A stretch of 64,000 nt of DNA from UTCHB3 sp002050155 (GTDB lineage Bacteria > Bacteroidota > Ignavibacteria > Ignavibacteriales > Ignavibacteriaceae). The stretch is taken from contig CP129491.1 of the NCBI GenBank assembly GCA_030584105.1, positions 496,001 through 560,000 on the forward strand. The letters are read 5' to 3'. Position 1 is the first letter of the stretch, and each line of letters begins with the position of its first letter. The notes beneath the pieces were generated by a model that saw only the letters and a list, made by a program, of their open reading frames with translations, was not told where the DNA came from and did no database searches. Below, in pieces: positions 34,180-42,388 of this stretch. The position numbers and the translations under genes are program-made.

Positions 34180-35499
34180 TTGGACTCATTCGACCGGCAT
34201 ACCCTCGTGCGTACTCTTCCACTGGCACTTCGTCACAAGAAGAAAGTGTCTCCAAACCCTGCGGTCGGGTGCATTATTATAAAGGAGAGAAGAGAGATTG
34301 CCACGGGTTACCACAACGAGTATGGCGGTGCGCATGCTGAAGTGGTGGCGATAAACAGTGCCCGCGAAAACTTGGAAGGCTCCCAACTTTATGTAAGTTT
34401 GGAGCCTTGTTCACATTACGGCAAAACACCCCCTTGTGCTGACCTGATAATTAAAAGCGGCATTAAGAAGGTTGTTATCGGAATGAAAGACCCAAACCCT
34501 GTGGTTGCCGGGCGCGGTATAGCCAGACTGAAAGAAGCCGGAATTGAAGTTGAAGTTGCCGATCTGCCCGCATTTCAAGAGTTTTACAAAATTTTTACCA
34601 AAAATATCACCACCGCTTACCCTTTCACAACACTGAAAGCTGCTGTTAGTATAGACGGGAAAATTGCCGATCATAATGGTGAATCGAAATGGATAACCAA
34701 TGAGCACTCCCGTGAAACGGCTCGAAAGCTTCGCGCCGCAAACGAGGTGCTTATAACAAGCTCCCGAACCGTTCGGGCGGATAACCCACAGCTGACTGTA
34801 AGAGACGGAAGCAAACCTTCGCCTGTGAGGGTGATGATGTCTTCAAAGCTTTTTTTTGATGAGAATCTTTTTTTCTTCCAAAACCCGGATGGAAAATCGG
34901 TAATTGCAGTACCTGAGCGGGAAAAAACCATTAGCCGGTTAAATGACGAATTTGACGGGAATCAAAAGTTAAAGCCGGGTGTGGCGGAAGATGCAAAAGC
35001 GGCCTACATTTCAGCAAATAATATAGCCGACACTTCAGCAAGCAATGCAGCAAGTAAACCAGCGAGCACTTCAGCAAATAATATAGCCGACAATTCAGCA
35101 AGTAAATCAGCAGGCACCTCAGCAAGTAATACATCCGAAAATATTGTTGAAAAACTGAAAAAAGCCGGTATTGAGATTATTTTCGTTAAATCTGATGAAA
35201 AAAATCACCCGGATGCGGATGAACTGTTAAAAGAGCTTAAGAGGCGCGGTTTTCAGTCGGTTATGGTTGAGGCAGGCTCAACACTTTCTGCTGAGTTCAT
35301 CAACCGCGGGTTGGCGGATGAGCTTGCACTTTTCATTGCACCAAAGATAATTGGAGAAGGAAACGGATATTTTACGGGGCTTAATGCTTTTGGGTTGAAT
35401 GGATCGCTACAATTCACTTTTAGTAAAATGCGGGAATTGAAGGGTGATATTTTCCTAACATTGCGAAAGGAATCGAAAGATGTTCACGGGATTAGTTGA
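34180..35499 (+). CDS. ribD: Riboflavin biosynthesis deaminase/reductase RibD
   Basis: RibD makes the ribitylamino-pyrimidine intermediate of riboflavin from the GTP cyclohydrolase II product. The deaminase domain has the zinc motif GGAHAEVVA (His52, Glu54) and PCSHYGKTPPC (Cys77, Cys86). The reductase domain begins near 150 (TLKAAVSIDGKIAD). At 439 residues it is about 70 longer than usual because residues 278-321 are an Ala/Ser/Asn repeat insert. The start is TTG at 34180, directly after the greA stop. It overlaps ribE by 20 bases. I see no FMN riboswitch upstream. Confidence 0.96.
   Translation: MDSFDRHTLVRTLPLALRHKKKVSPNPAVGCIIIKERREIATGYHNEYGGAHAEVVAINSARENLEGSQLYVSLEPCSHYGKTPPCADLIIKSGIKKVVIGMKDPNPVVAGRGIARLKEAGIEVEVADLPAFQEFYKIFTKNITTAYPFTTLKAAVSIDGKIADHNGESKWITNEHSRETARKLRAANEVLITSSRTVRADNPQLTVRDGSKPSPVRVMMSSKLFFDENLFFFQNPDGKSVIAVPEREKTISRLNDEFDGNQKLKPGVAEDAKAAYISANNIADTSASNAASKPASTSANNIADNSASKSAGTSASNTSENIVEKLKKAGIEIIFVKSDEKNHPDADELLKELKRRGFQSVMVEAGSTLSAEFINRGLADELALFIAPKIIGEGNGYFTGLNAFGLNGSLQFTFSKMRELKGDIFLTLRKESKDVHGIS
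35010..35141 (+). repeat. In-frame 12-bp tandem repeats inside ribD
   Basis: About eleven 12-base units (four residues each, such as TSAN, NIAD, TSAS, KPAS, KSAG). Two longer blocks begin with an identical 23-base stretch at 35010 and 35070, 60 bases apart. The repeats fall between reductase strands and keep the frame. Confidence 0.9.
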
Positions 35500-36118
35500 A
35501 GAGATCGGCACGGTTAAGCGCGTTATTCCGCGCGGAAATGAAATTTCCCTGGGGATTGAATGCAGCAAAATTCTTGAGGATGTGGCGATTGGCGATAGTG
35601 TGAATATCGACGGTGCCTGCCAAACCGTGGTGAAAATTGAAAATAAAACCGTATGGGTGGATACAGTCGCGGAAACGCTGAAAAAAACGACATTCGGTAA
35701 TTTCCGTCCGGGAACAAGAGTTAATTTGGAAAGAGCGCTTTCTGCTTCAGCAAGACTTGGGGGGCATTTTGTTTCCGGGCACATCGATACCACAGGGCGG
35801 GTAACCGGGATTAAACAGTTGCAAGGGAGCCACATACTTGCGGTTTCTTACGACTCATCTTTCAATAAAAATGTCATACCGGTAGGCTCAATTTGTATAA
35901 ACGGAGTTAGCCTTACGGTTGCCGAAAAGTTGAACGGTGGGCTGAAGGTTGCCGTTATCCCTCATACCTGGGAAATGACAAACCTCAGTTTGCTTAAAGT
36001 TAACGATGAGGTTAACCTCGAGTTTGATCTGCTTGGTAAATATATCCTCAATTTTACGGAAAATCAGAAAGAAGGAGGATTAACTTTGGAGAAATTAAAA
36101 GAATCCGGATTTGCGTGA
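35480..36118 (+). CDS. ribE: Riboflavin synthase, alpha subunit
   Basis: The 212-residue enzyme begins MFTGLVEEIGTV, the family hallmark, and has two related lumazine-binding barrels (second one near GGHFVSGHIDTTGRV at about 93). It dismutates two 6,7-dimethyl-8-ribityllumazine molecules to riboflavin. The ATG follows GAAAG inside ribD and it overlaps tilS by 8 bases. Confidence 0.97.
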   Translation: MFTGLVEEIGTVKRVIPRGNEISLGIECSKILEDVAIGDSVNIDGACQTVVKIENKTVWVDTVAETLKKTTFGNFRPGTRVNLERALSASARLGGHFVSGHIDTTGRVTGIKQLQGSHILAVSYDSSFNKNVIPVGSICINGVSLTVAEKLNGGLKVAVIPHTWEMTNLSLLKVNDEVNLEFDLLGKYILNFTENQKEGGLTLEKLKESGFA

Positions 36119-37703
36119 CCTTACCTTCCTAAAATTTACACGGTTCTGCTCCGATAACCGGCTTATCGAGCAGAACGATTCAATCATTATCGCCCTGAGC
36201 GGGGGGGCGGATTCTGTCTTGCTGCTACACTTCTTAAAAAAAATCTCAAATAAATATTCACTTAAACTTCTTGCTGTGCATGTAAATCACCAGTTACGGG
36301 GTGAGGAGGCGGAGCGGGACGCTGCGTTTTGTGTTGATTTGTGCCGGGATTTGGGAGTTGAGTTCAGGCTTGAAAGAGTGAATGTGAAAGAGGAAGTGGT
36401 GCGGGGGAAAAGCTCGGTGGAAATGGCGGCGAGGGAACTTCGTTACCAACGGTTGAATGCCGTGCTACAAGAAAAAAAATTCACCAAAATTGCCACCGGG
36501 CATAACTTAGATGACAACGCCGAAACCATTCTGCTTGCGCTTGTCAGGGGGAAGGGACCCGAAGGACTTGCGGGTATTCCGAAAAAAAGAGGAAACATTA
36601 TAAGGCCCCTGCTGGACTTAAAAAGAGAAGAAATTGAAAACTGGCTGAATTACCACAAAATTGACCGGGTTTTTGACAGTACCAACGACGATCTTGTTTA
36701 CAGAAGGAACTTTATAAGGCATAAAGTTATTCCGCTGTTGAACGAATTAAACCCTTCATTTGCAAATACTGTAGCCGGTTTGGGTGATACGGTAAGGGCG
36801 TTAATTGACCGGCTGCCGGAAAAAAAATTTGAAATAGCAGAACGAAGAGAGGGTGAATTGGTTATTTCGATTGAAAAACTCGCTGACATATCCGATTATC
36901 GCTTGTTTCGTGAATTATCAATTAGATTAATTGAAAATTTTAATTTAAATTTAAAGTTTCAAATTTTTATAAATTTTAAAAAACTTGTTGCGGGTCAAGC
37001 CGGGCGAAAAATAAATCTGGGGAACGGAGTTATTGCCTTTCGTGAGCGAGAAAGTATTATTATCGGTAAGCCGGTTAAAAAGGTGGTAGAACCGCAGGTT
37101 TTGGAGCCGGGGGGTGTGGCTACTTTCGGTGATTTTACAGTATTGTGCACTGAAAGCGACATTTCAGAATTAGGAAGATTTTACAGGGAAAAGCCCGAAT
37201 CTGCACTGAAAAGGTTGCAGGTGAAAAAAAACACTTCAGAATTAGGAAGCTTTCACGAGGAAAAGCCCCCCTCCGGATTAGAAAGTTTACACGGAGAAAA
37301 TCCAACTTCTGCGTGGGGAAAACGAGAAAAAGGGGTAAATGAGAAGCAAAAGGGGGAAAAGAAGCAAGAGGGGCAAGAGGAAAATTCAGAGTTTTACAAA
37401 CAACCGGGAAAATATCTTGAGTTTGTTGACGCTGAGAAGACGGGAGATAAATTTTTAGTTAAAAATGCCTCTTCCGGCGACTTTTTCTTCCCGATAAACG
37501 GCAAAAGTCGGAAAAAAATTTCGGACTTCTTCAACGATCATAAAATTCCCGCCGGTGAAAAATGGCGAAGACCGTTAGTTTTTGCCGGAGAAAATGTCGT
37601 TTGGGTATGCGGTTTACGATTAGACGAAAGATTTAAAATAACTGAGAAAACAACCAAAATTTACAAGTTAGAGTTAAAATATAATGGACAAGATAACAGT
37701 TAA
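36111..37703 (+). CDS. tilS: tRNA(Ile)-lysidine synthase
   Basis: TilS attaches lysine to C34 of tRNA-Ile(CAU), changing its codon from AUG to AUA. The PP-loop SGGADS is at 30-35 and the family core (HVNHQLRG, TGHNLDDNAET, RPLL) follows. The C-terminal substrate domain contains a tandem-repeat insert at about 352-405, and the 530-residue length is more than 80 above average. The start is TTG at 36111 overlapping the end of ribE. It overlaps hpt by 20 bases, the common tilS-hpt-ftsH order. Confidence 0.95.
   Translation: MRDLTFLKFTRFCSDNRLIEQNDSIIIALSGGADSVLLLHFLKKISNKYSLKLLAVHVNHQLRGEEAERDAAFCVDLCRDLGVEFRLERVNVKEEVVRGKSSVEMAARELRYQRLNAVLQEKKFTKIATGHNLDDNAETILLALVRGKGPEGLAGIPKKRGNIIRPLLDLKREEIENWLNYHKIDRVFDSTNDDLVYRRNFIRHKVIPLLNELNPSFANTVAGLGDTVRALIDRLPEKKFEIAERREGELVISIEKLADISDYRLFRELSIRLIENFNLNLKFQIFINFKKLVAGQAGRKINLGNGVIAFRERESIIIGKPVKKVVEPQVLEPGGVATFGDFTVLCTESDISELGRFYREKPESALKRLQVKKNTSELGSFHEEKPPSGLESLHGENPTSAWGKREKGVNEKQKGEKKQEGQEENSEFYKQPGKYLEFVDAEKTGDKFLVKNASSGDFFFPINGKSRKKISDFFNDHKIPAGEKWRRPLVFAGENVVWVCGLRLDERFKITEKTTKIYKLELKYNGQDNS
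37164..37313 (+). repeat. In-frame 36-bp tandem repeat inside tilS
   Basis: Four 12-residue units can be aligned: SELGRFYREKPE, SALKRLQVKKNT, SELGSFHEEKPP, SGLESLHGENPT, with part of a fifth (SAWGKREKG). Units 1 and 3 share 15 identical bases at 37163 and 37235, 72 bases apart. The insert falls in the C-terminal domain, followed by a charged linker. Confidence 0.9.
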
Positions 37704-38235
37704 CGGCGAAACATTCGAAATTTTTATCACCGAAGAAGTGCTTCAAAAGAGAATTGCTGAGTTAGGAGCCAAAATTTCGGAGGACTACAAGGGAAAGGTG
37801 CCGATATTCATCGGAATTTTGAACGGAGCATTCATGTTCCTTGCCGATTTAATGAAAAATTTCAATGGTGAGTGCGAAGTTGATTTTCTTAAACTCTCAA
37901 GTTACCATGAAGCTAAAGTCTCTTCCGGTAAAGTTGACCTGTTGAAAGACATAGACGCTGACTTGAACCAAAGGCACATCGTGATTGTTGAGGATATTAT
38001 TGATTCGGGGCTTTCTGCTGAATATATTTTAACCCATATTCAAAAGTACAACCCCGCTTCAGTTAAGATAGCCTCGTTGCTTGTGAAACCGAAAAGCCTT
38101 AAATATAATATCGATGTTGACTATATCGGCTTCAGAATACCCAACAATTTTGTTATTGGTTACGGGCTTGACTTGGTGCAGAAATATCGCAATTTAACTG
38201 CTGTCTATTCCATGGTTGATGGGAATGGAAATTAA
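37684..38235 (+). CDS. hpt: Hypoxanthine phosphoribosyltransferase
   Basis: A 183-residue purine salvage enzyme that makes IMP or GMP from hypoxanthine or guanine and PRPP. The PRPP loop is VEDIIDSGLSA (about 102-112) and FIGILNGAFMFLADL (about 42-56) is the family N-terminal segment. It overlaps tilS by 20 bases and ends 15 bases before ftsH. Confidence 0.95.
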   Translation: MDKITVNGETFEIFITEEVLQKRIAELGAKISEDYKGKVPIFIGILNGAFMFLADLMKNFNGECEVDFLKLSSYHEAKVSSGKVDLLKDIDADLNQRHIVIVEDIIDSGLSAEYILTHIQKYNPASVKIASLLVKPKSLKYNIDVDYIGFRIPNNFVIGYGLDLVQKYRNLTAVYSMVDGNGN

Positions 38236-38250
38236 GGAATATTTTAAAAG

Positions 38251-40272
38251 ATGGATCAAAAAAACAAAAATTTAGGTAACAATAAGCCGGATGACAATTT
38301 TGACTGGTCGAAGATCATGCGAGTGGTTTTTGGCTGGGGAGTCGTTATTATTGCAGCTGTTATCGCAATGCAATTATTTAAGGGTGAAGCGGCAAGTTAC
38401 AGAGAAATACCCTACTATGAATATGAAAGACTTCTGAAAGACAGCCTTATTGCTGAAGCAGAAGTAAACATGACCGACTCGAAAGTTCACTCGTTTCAGG
38501 CTACTTTAAGACGGGCAACCAAGATAAATATTGATAAAAAACCGACATCAATCGAAAAATTTTCGGTGAACATTGCCGAGCCTGATTTTGAAGCTGAAAA
38601 GAAAAAATGGGATGCTAAGGGCATTCAGCTCACTTTCAATCAACAGTCGAACAGTTTCATTACACTTTTAATCAGCATGATCCCATGGGTTCTAATCATC
38701 GGGCTTTGGTTCTTTTTTATGCGCCGTATGCAGGGCGGAGGTGGTGCCGGTGGTCAGCGTGGTATCTTCAACTTTGGCAAAAGCAAAGCCAAAATGATTA
38801 ATCAGTCATCCAACAAAGTTACTTTCCGGGATGTTGCCGGTGCAGATGAAGCTAAAGTTGAACTTCAGGAAGTTATCGAATTTCTGAAGGAGCCGAGCAA
38901 ATTCCAGAGATTGGGCGGTAAAATTCCGAAAGGGGTGCTGCTTTTAGGCCCTCCGGGTACGGGTAAAACGCTGCTTGCGCGCGCAGTTGCAGGTGAGGCA
39001 GGCGTTCCGTTCTTTTCAATTTCAGGAGCTGATTTTGTTGAGATGTTTGTGGGAGTTGGTGCCAGCCGTGTCCGTGACCTTTTTGATCAGGGTAAACGCA
39101 ACGCACCCTGCATTATTTTTATTGACGAGATTGACGCCGTTGGAAGGCACAGAGGTGCCGGTCTTGGCGGCGGACATGATGAAAGGGAACAAACCCTCAA
39201 CCAGCTGTTAGTTGAAATGGATGGGTTCGAGCAGAATAACGGCGTGATTATTATTGCTGCAACAAACAGACCTGATGTTTTGGACCCTGCGTTGCTGCGC
39301 CCGGGGCGTTTTGACCGCCAAATAGTTGTTGACAGACCCGATGTTAAGGGAAGAGAAGGCATTCTGAAAGTTCACACCAGAAAAATTCCCTTGGATGAAA
39401 AGGTTGATCTTTCAATCTTGGCAAAAGGCACGCCGGGGTTAGCGGGCGCAGAACTTGCCAACTTAGTTAACGAGGCTGCACTTCTTGCTGCGCGCCAGAA
39501 CAAAGCCAAAGTTGATATGAGGGACTTTGAAGAGGCGAAAGATAAGGTGATGATGGGAATGGAACGGAAAAGCCTTATCATTTCCGATGAAGAGAAAAAG
39601 ACGACCTCTTATCACGAAATCGGACATGTGCTTGTCGCAAAAATGCTGCCGGAAGCTGACCCTGTACACAAAGTTACAATTATTCCGCGCGGAAGGGCGC
39701 TTGGGGTTACAAGTTATCTGCCTGTGGATGAAAAGCACACTTACTCAAAATCTTATCTTGAGTCGGTGATTACTTATGCGTTGGGTGGGCGAGCAGCAGA
39801 AAAGATTATTTTTGACCATTACACAACCGGTGCCGGTAACGACATTGAACGGGCTACAAATCTTGCCCGTAAGATGGTCTGCGAATGGGGGATGAGCGAG
39901 CGCTTAGGACCTCTTAACTACGGCACAAAACATGAAGAAATTTTCCTCGGTAAAGAGATCCAGCAGCACCGCGACTACAGCGAAAAAACTGCAATTGACA
40001 TCGATGAAGAAGTGAAAGCAATTATTAACTCGTGCATGCAGCGGGCGATTGATATTCTGCAGGAAAATATGGAGTTGCTGCACAAACTTTCCGCCGAACT
40101 ATTAGAGAGAGAAATTCTGGATTCGGAAGAGATTGATATGATTATTCGGGGTGAAGAATTGCCCCCACCGCCGAAAGAGAACAACAACAACGATATTCCT
40201 GAGCATGTTGCTGAGATGATGAAAGCATATAAAAAACCATCTTCGCCAGGGGGCAATGCCGAAGAAAGCTGA
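38251..40272 (+). CDS. ftsH: ATP-dependent zinc metalloprotease FtsH
   Basis: The 673-residue membrane AAA+ protease has two membrane helices (about 25-45 and 133-153) around a periplasmic loop, Walker A GPPGTGKT at 233-240, Walker B IIFIDEID, the SRH RPGRFDR and the zinc site HEIGH at 455-459. The usual motif in FtsH is HEAGH; here the middle Ala is Ile, but both His and the Glu are kept. It degrades unassembled membrane and regulatory proteins. It overlaps the next gene by 17 bases. Confidence 0.97.
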   Translation: MDQKNKNLGNNKPDDNFDWSKIMRVVFGWGVVIIAAVIAMQLFKGEAASYREIPYYEYERLLKDSLIAEAEVNMTDSKVHSFQATLRRATKINIDKKPTSIEKFSVNIAEPDFEAEKKKWDAKGIQLTFNQQSNSFITLLISMIPWVLIIGLWFFFMRRMQGGGGAGGQRGIFNFGKSKAKMINQSSNKVTFRDVAGADEAKVELQEVIEFLKEPSKFQRLGGKIPKGVLLLGPPGTGKTLLARAVAGEAGVPFFSISGADFVEMFVGVGASRVRDLFDQGKRNAPCIIFIDEIDAVGRHRGAGLGGGHDEREQTLNQLLVEMDGFEQNNGVIIIAATNRPDVLDPALLRPGRFDRQIVVDRPDVKGREGILKVHTRKIPLDEKVDLSILAKGTPGLAGAELANLVNEAALLAARQNKAKVDMRDFEEAKDKVMMGMERKSLIISDEEKKTTSYHEIGHVLVAKMLPEADPVHKVTIIPRGRALGVTSYLPVDEKHTYSKSYLESVITYALGGRAAEKIIFDHYTTGAGNDIERATNLARKMVCEWGMSERLGPLNYGTKHEEIFLGKEIQQHRDYSEKTAIDIDEEVKAIINSCMQRAIDILQENMELLHKLSAELLEREILDSEEIDMIIRGEELPPPPKENNNNDIPEHVAEMMKAYKKPSSPGGNAEES

Positions 40273-40924
40273 TTCGCCCGAGATAGACTACAAATATGAG
40301 ATTTATCGCAAGATGATCCATATTTGTAGCCTTTCCATACCAATAATTTACTACTTTATTCCCAAATCTACCGGGTTAATTTTGCTCGGTTTCGTGCTTC
40401 TTGGTTCGTTAATAGTTGATATATTAAGGTTCCGAAGTGAAGCCTTTGCGCGCTTTGTTTACAAAGTTCTGCCTGTTTTCCGGAAACATGAACTTGATGA
40501 GAAAAAGAAGCAGTTTTCAGGCTCTACCTGGCTGTTGGCGGCAGCAATGCTTACGATTATCGTTTTTCCGAAGGTGATTGCGATTATATCGATTGCGTTT
40601 TTGATACTTGGGGATACCGCCGCCGCGCTTATCGGCAGAAAGTGGGGGAGAACACCATTTCTTAAGAAAAGCCTTCAGGGAACAGTGGCATTCTTTTTTA
40701 TGACTGTAATTATTGCTTTTGTTACTCCACGAGTAACAGATTCATGGAAAGAGATAGCACTGATAATTTTCAGCGGATTAGTGGCTGCAATAGCTGAAAA
40801 TGTAGCCCGCGGTGTGCTTGACGATAATGTTGCGATTCCCCTTTCTACGGGGTTAGTGCTTCTTTTGGGATATTCCATTCTTTTCCCGGGCTTAGATCTT
40901 GTTCTACCGAATGTGCCGGTTTAG
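40256..40924 (+). CDS. Dolichol/phytol kinase-like membrane protein
   Basis: A 222-residue protein with about six membrane helices and the signature GDTAAALIGRKWGR (about 121-134) of the dolichol kinase/SEC59 and phytol kinase group, related to CDP-diacylglycerol synthase. KSLQGTVAFF (about 142-151) is the second family motif. It likely phosphorylates a polyprenol or similar lipid alcohol using CTP. It overlaps ftsH by 17 bases and the lipoprotein gene by 14. Confidence 0.8.
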   Translation: MPKKADSPEIDYKYEIYRKMIHICSLSIPIIYYFIPKSTGLILLGFVLLGSLIVDILRFRSEAFARFVYKVLPVFRKHELDEKKKQFSGSTWLLAAAMLTIIVFPKVIAIISIAFLILGDTAAALIGRKWGRTPFLKKSLQGTVAFFFMTVIIAFVTPRVTDSWKEIALIIFSGLVAAIAENVARGVLDDNVAIPLSTGLVLLLGYSILFPGLDLVLPNVPV

Positions 40925-42116
40925 GCTTGTTATTTGCAGTGGCTTACCTATCAAAACATTTCTTCTTCTTTTAATTGCATTAACATTGTTCGGTTGCAAG
41001 CCGGGCAAGGAAGACTCATACGGAAACAAAACTGAAATGTCGGTGCTCCTTAGTGCTGACATTTCTGATTCAAACAGGCAGTTGCAGGATAGCCTGCTTA
41101 CCGATCTTAAACTTCCCGGTACTGATGAACCATTTTTCAGCGATATTAATTTCCGAAGTATTGCAACTGACAACATTCCCCGCACTGCAAACATTCTAAT
41201 AGTTACAACAGTTAATAATTTAAAAAATTCCGAAGAACTTAAGGGGATTTTTTCCGAAAAACTGTTAAAGAGAGTTGTGCAAAACAACACTCCGGTTTTT
41301 CTGAAGAAAGATAATCTTTTCTATGATGACCAGTTGGTTTGGTTCATTTTGTGCAACGGAAATGACGACCTTTCCCGGTTTTTGAAAGAGCAGTATAATT
41401 CAGTTCTTGCAACTGTAATGAGCACCAACATATCGAAAATTATCTCGAAAGCGGGACGGAAGCCAAGAATTGAAAGGGACCTTAAGGAAGAAGTTACCGA
41501 AAAATGGGGGATTGAGCTACAAGTGCCGGAAGGGTTTGAAAGTGCCACGAAACCATCAGACAGTTACACCATGCTCCGAAGAGGTGCCGGCACAAAAACC
41601 GAAGAGTGGATTTTCATCGCTGAAATTAAAGGGTTTACACCTTCAGCTGTTGATTCTTCGGGTGGTATTGGCTCATCTTTCCGAACTTCCGGTGGAAAGG
41701 GCGATAAAAACACGGCAGCGGATAAATTGACAGTGGTTAATGGATCATTGGAAAAGAGTGGGCAAAGTAATAAAGGTACGGCAACAGAGGGTGAGGCGTT
41801 AATTGGTGATGAGAACAATTCACTTACCGGAATGCAGCGATACATTGCAGATTTGCGGGATTCACTTCTTCTGAATGCAATTAAGTACAATGATGGCTCG
41901 AGGATGCGCACAACACAACTGCAATTTTACTCCGGCGATAAAAGCCTTTTTCGGGGGATGTGGGAAACTAATCCTTACCCAATGGCAGGGCTGTTTTCCG
42001 GGAGAGTTTTGAAAAAAGAGGGGCGGTCCTTTTATCTTGAAGTGGGGGTTTACTCACCGGGGCGTAATAAAACGCTGAATCTGCTAAGATTGGAAAAAGT
42101 TATCCGCTCACTTTAA
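40911..42116 (+). CDS. DUF4837-family lipoprotein
   Basis: The product begins MCRFRLVICSGLPIKTFLLL and reaches a lipobox LFGCKP. I use the ATG at 40911; the frame reaches back to a TTG at 40899. It matches the general pattern of the DUF4837 family of Bacteroidota lipoproteins, including WGIELQVPEGFESA and MRTTQLQFYSG... near the end. Function is unknown. A Gly/Ser/Lys-rich insert lies around residues 245-304. It ends the operon begun by greA. Confidence 0.75.
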   Translation: MCRFRLVICSGLPIKTFLLLLIALTLFGCKPGKEDSYGNKTEMSVLLSADISDSNRQLQDSLLTDLKLPGTDEPFFSDINFRSIATDNIPRTANILIVTTVNNLKNSEELKGIFSEKLLKRVVQNNTPVFLKKDNLFYDDQLVWFILCNGNDDLSRFLKEQYNSVLATVMSTNISKIISKAGRKPRIERDLKEEVTEKWGIELQVPEGFESATKPSDSYTMLRRGAGTKTEEWIFIAEIKGFTPSAVDSSGGIGSSFRTSGGKGDKNTAADKLTVVNGSLEKSGQSNKGTATEGEALIGDENNSLTGMQRYIADLRDSLLLNAIKYNDGSRMRTTQLQFYSGDKSLFRGMWETNPYPMAGLFSGRVLKKEGRSFYLEVGVYSPGRNKTLNLLRLEKVIRSL

Positions 42117-42291
42117 TATTTTAAATGCTTTGTAATGAAAAAGTGAAAGCTTTTTTTGTCTCAGACTTGCAAAGTTGTTTCTGTTGGCTGTTTTGGGTCA
42201 GAGCGACAGCATAGTTCCCTTAAACCGATTTAAGTTAACATTGCCAAATATCTTATTATTCCTGAAAACTTCTTGCATCCCATCCCTCTTC

Positions 42292-42388
42292 CGGAAAAAA
42301 CTAAAACCGGCACCACATCTCACCTACGAAAAAACTAAAACCGGCACCACATCTCACTTACGAAAAAACTAAAACCGGCACCACATCA
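42292..42388. repeat. Three 34-bp tandem repeats ending at the ATPase stop codon
   Basis: The core CTAAAACCGGCACCACATC starts at 42301, 42335 and 42369, exactly 34 bases apart. The last copy runs into the TGA stop (42386-42388, minus strand) of the cation ATPase. The remaining part of the 269-base convergent gap 42117-42385 shows no clear feature. Confidence 0.92.

Noticed and set aside
34000..34180. FMN riboswitch before the riboflavin genes
   Set aside because: ribD starts in direct contact with the greA stop, with no leader that could fold as an FMN aptamer.
42175..42372. 65-residue frame with KTKTGTTSHLRKN repeats
   Set aside because: It is the translated 34-base array in the ATPase 3' gap.
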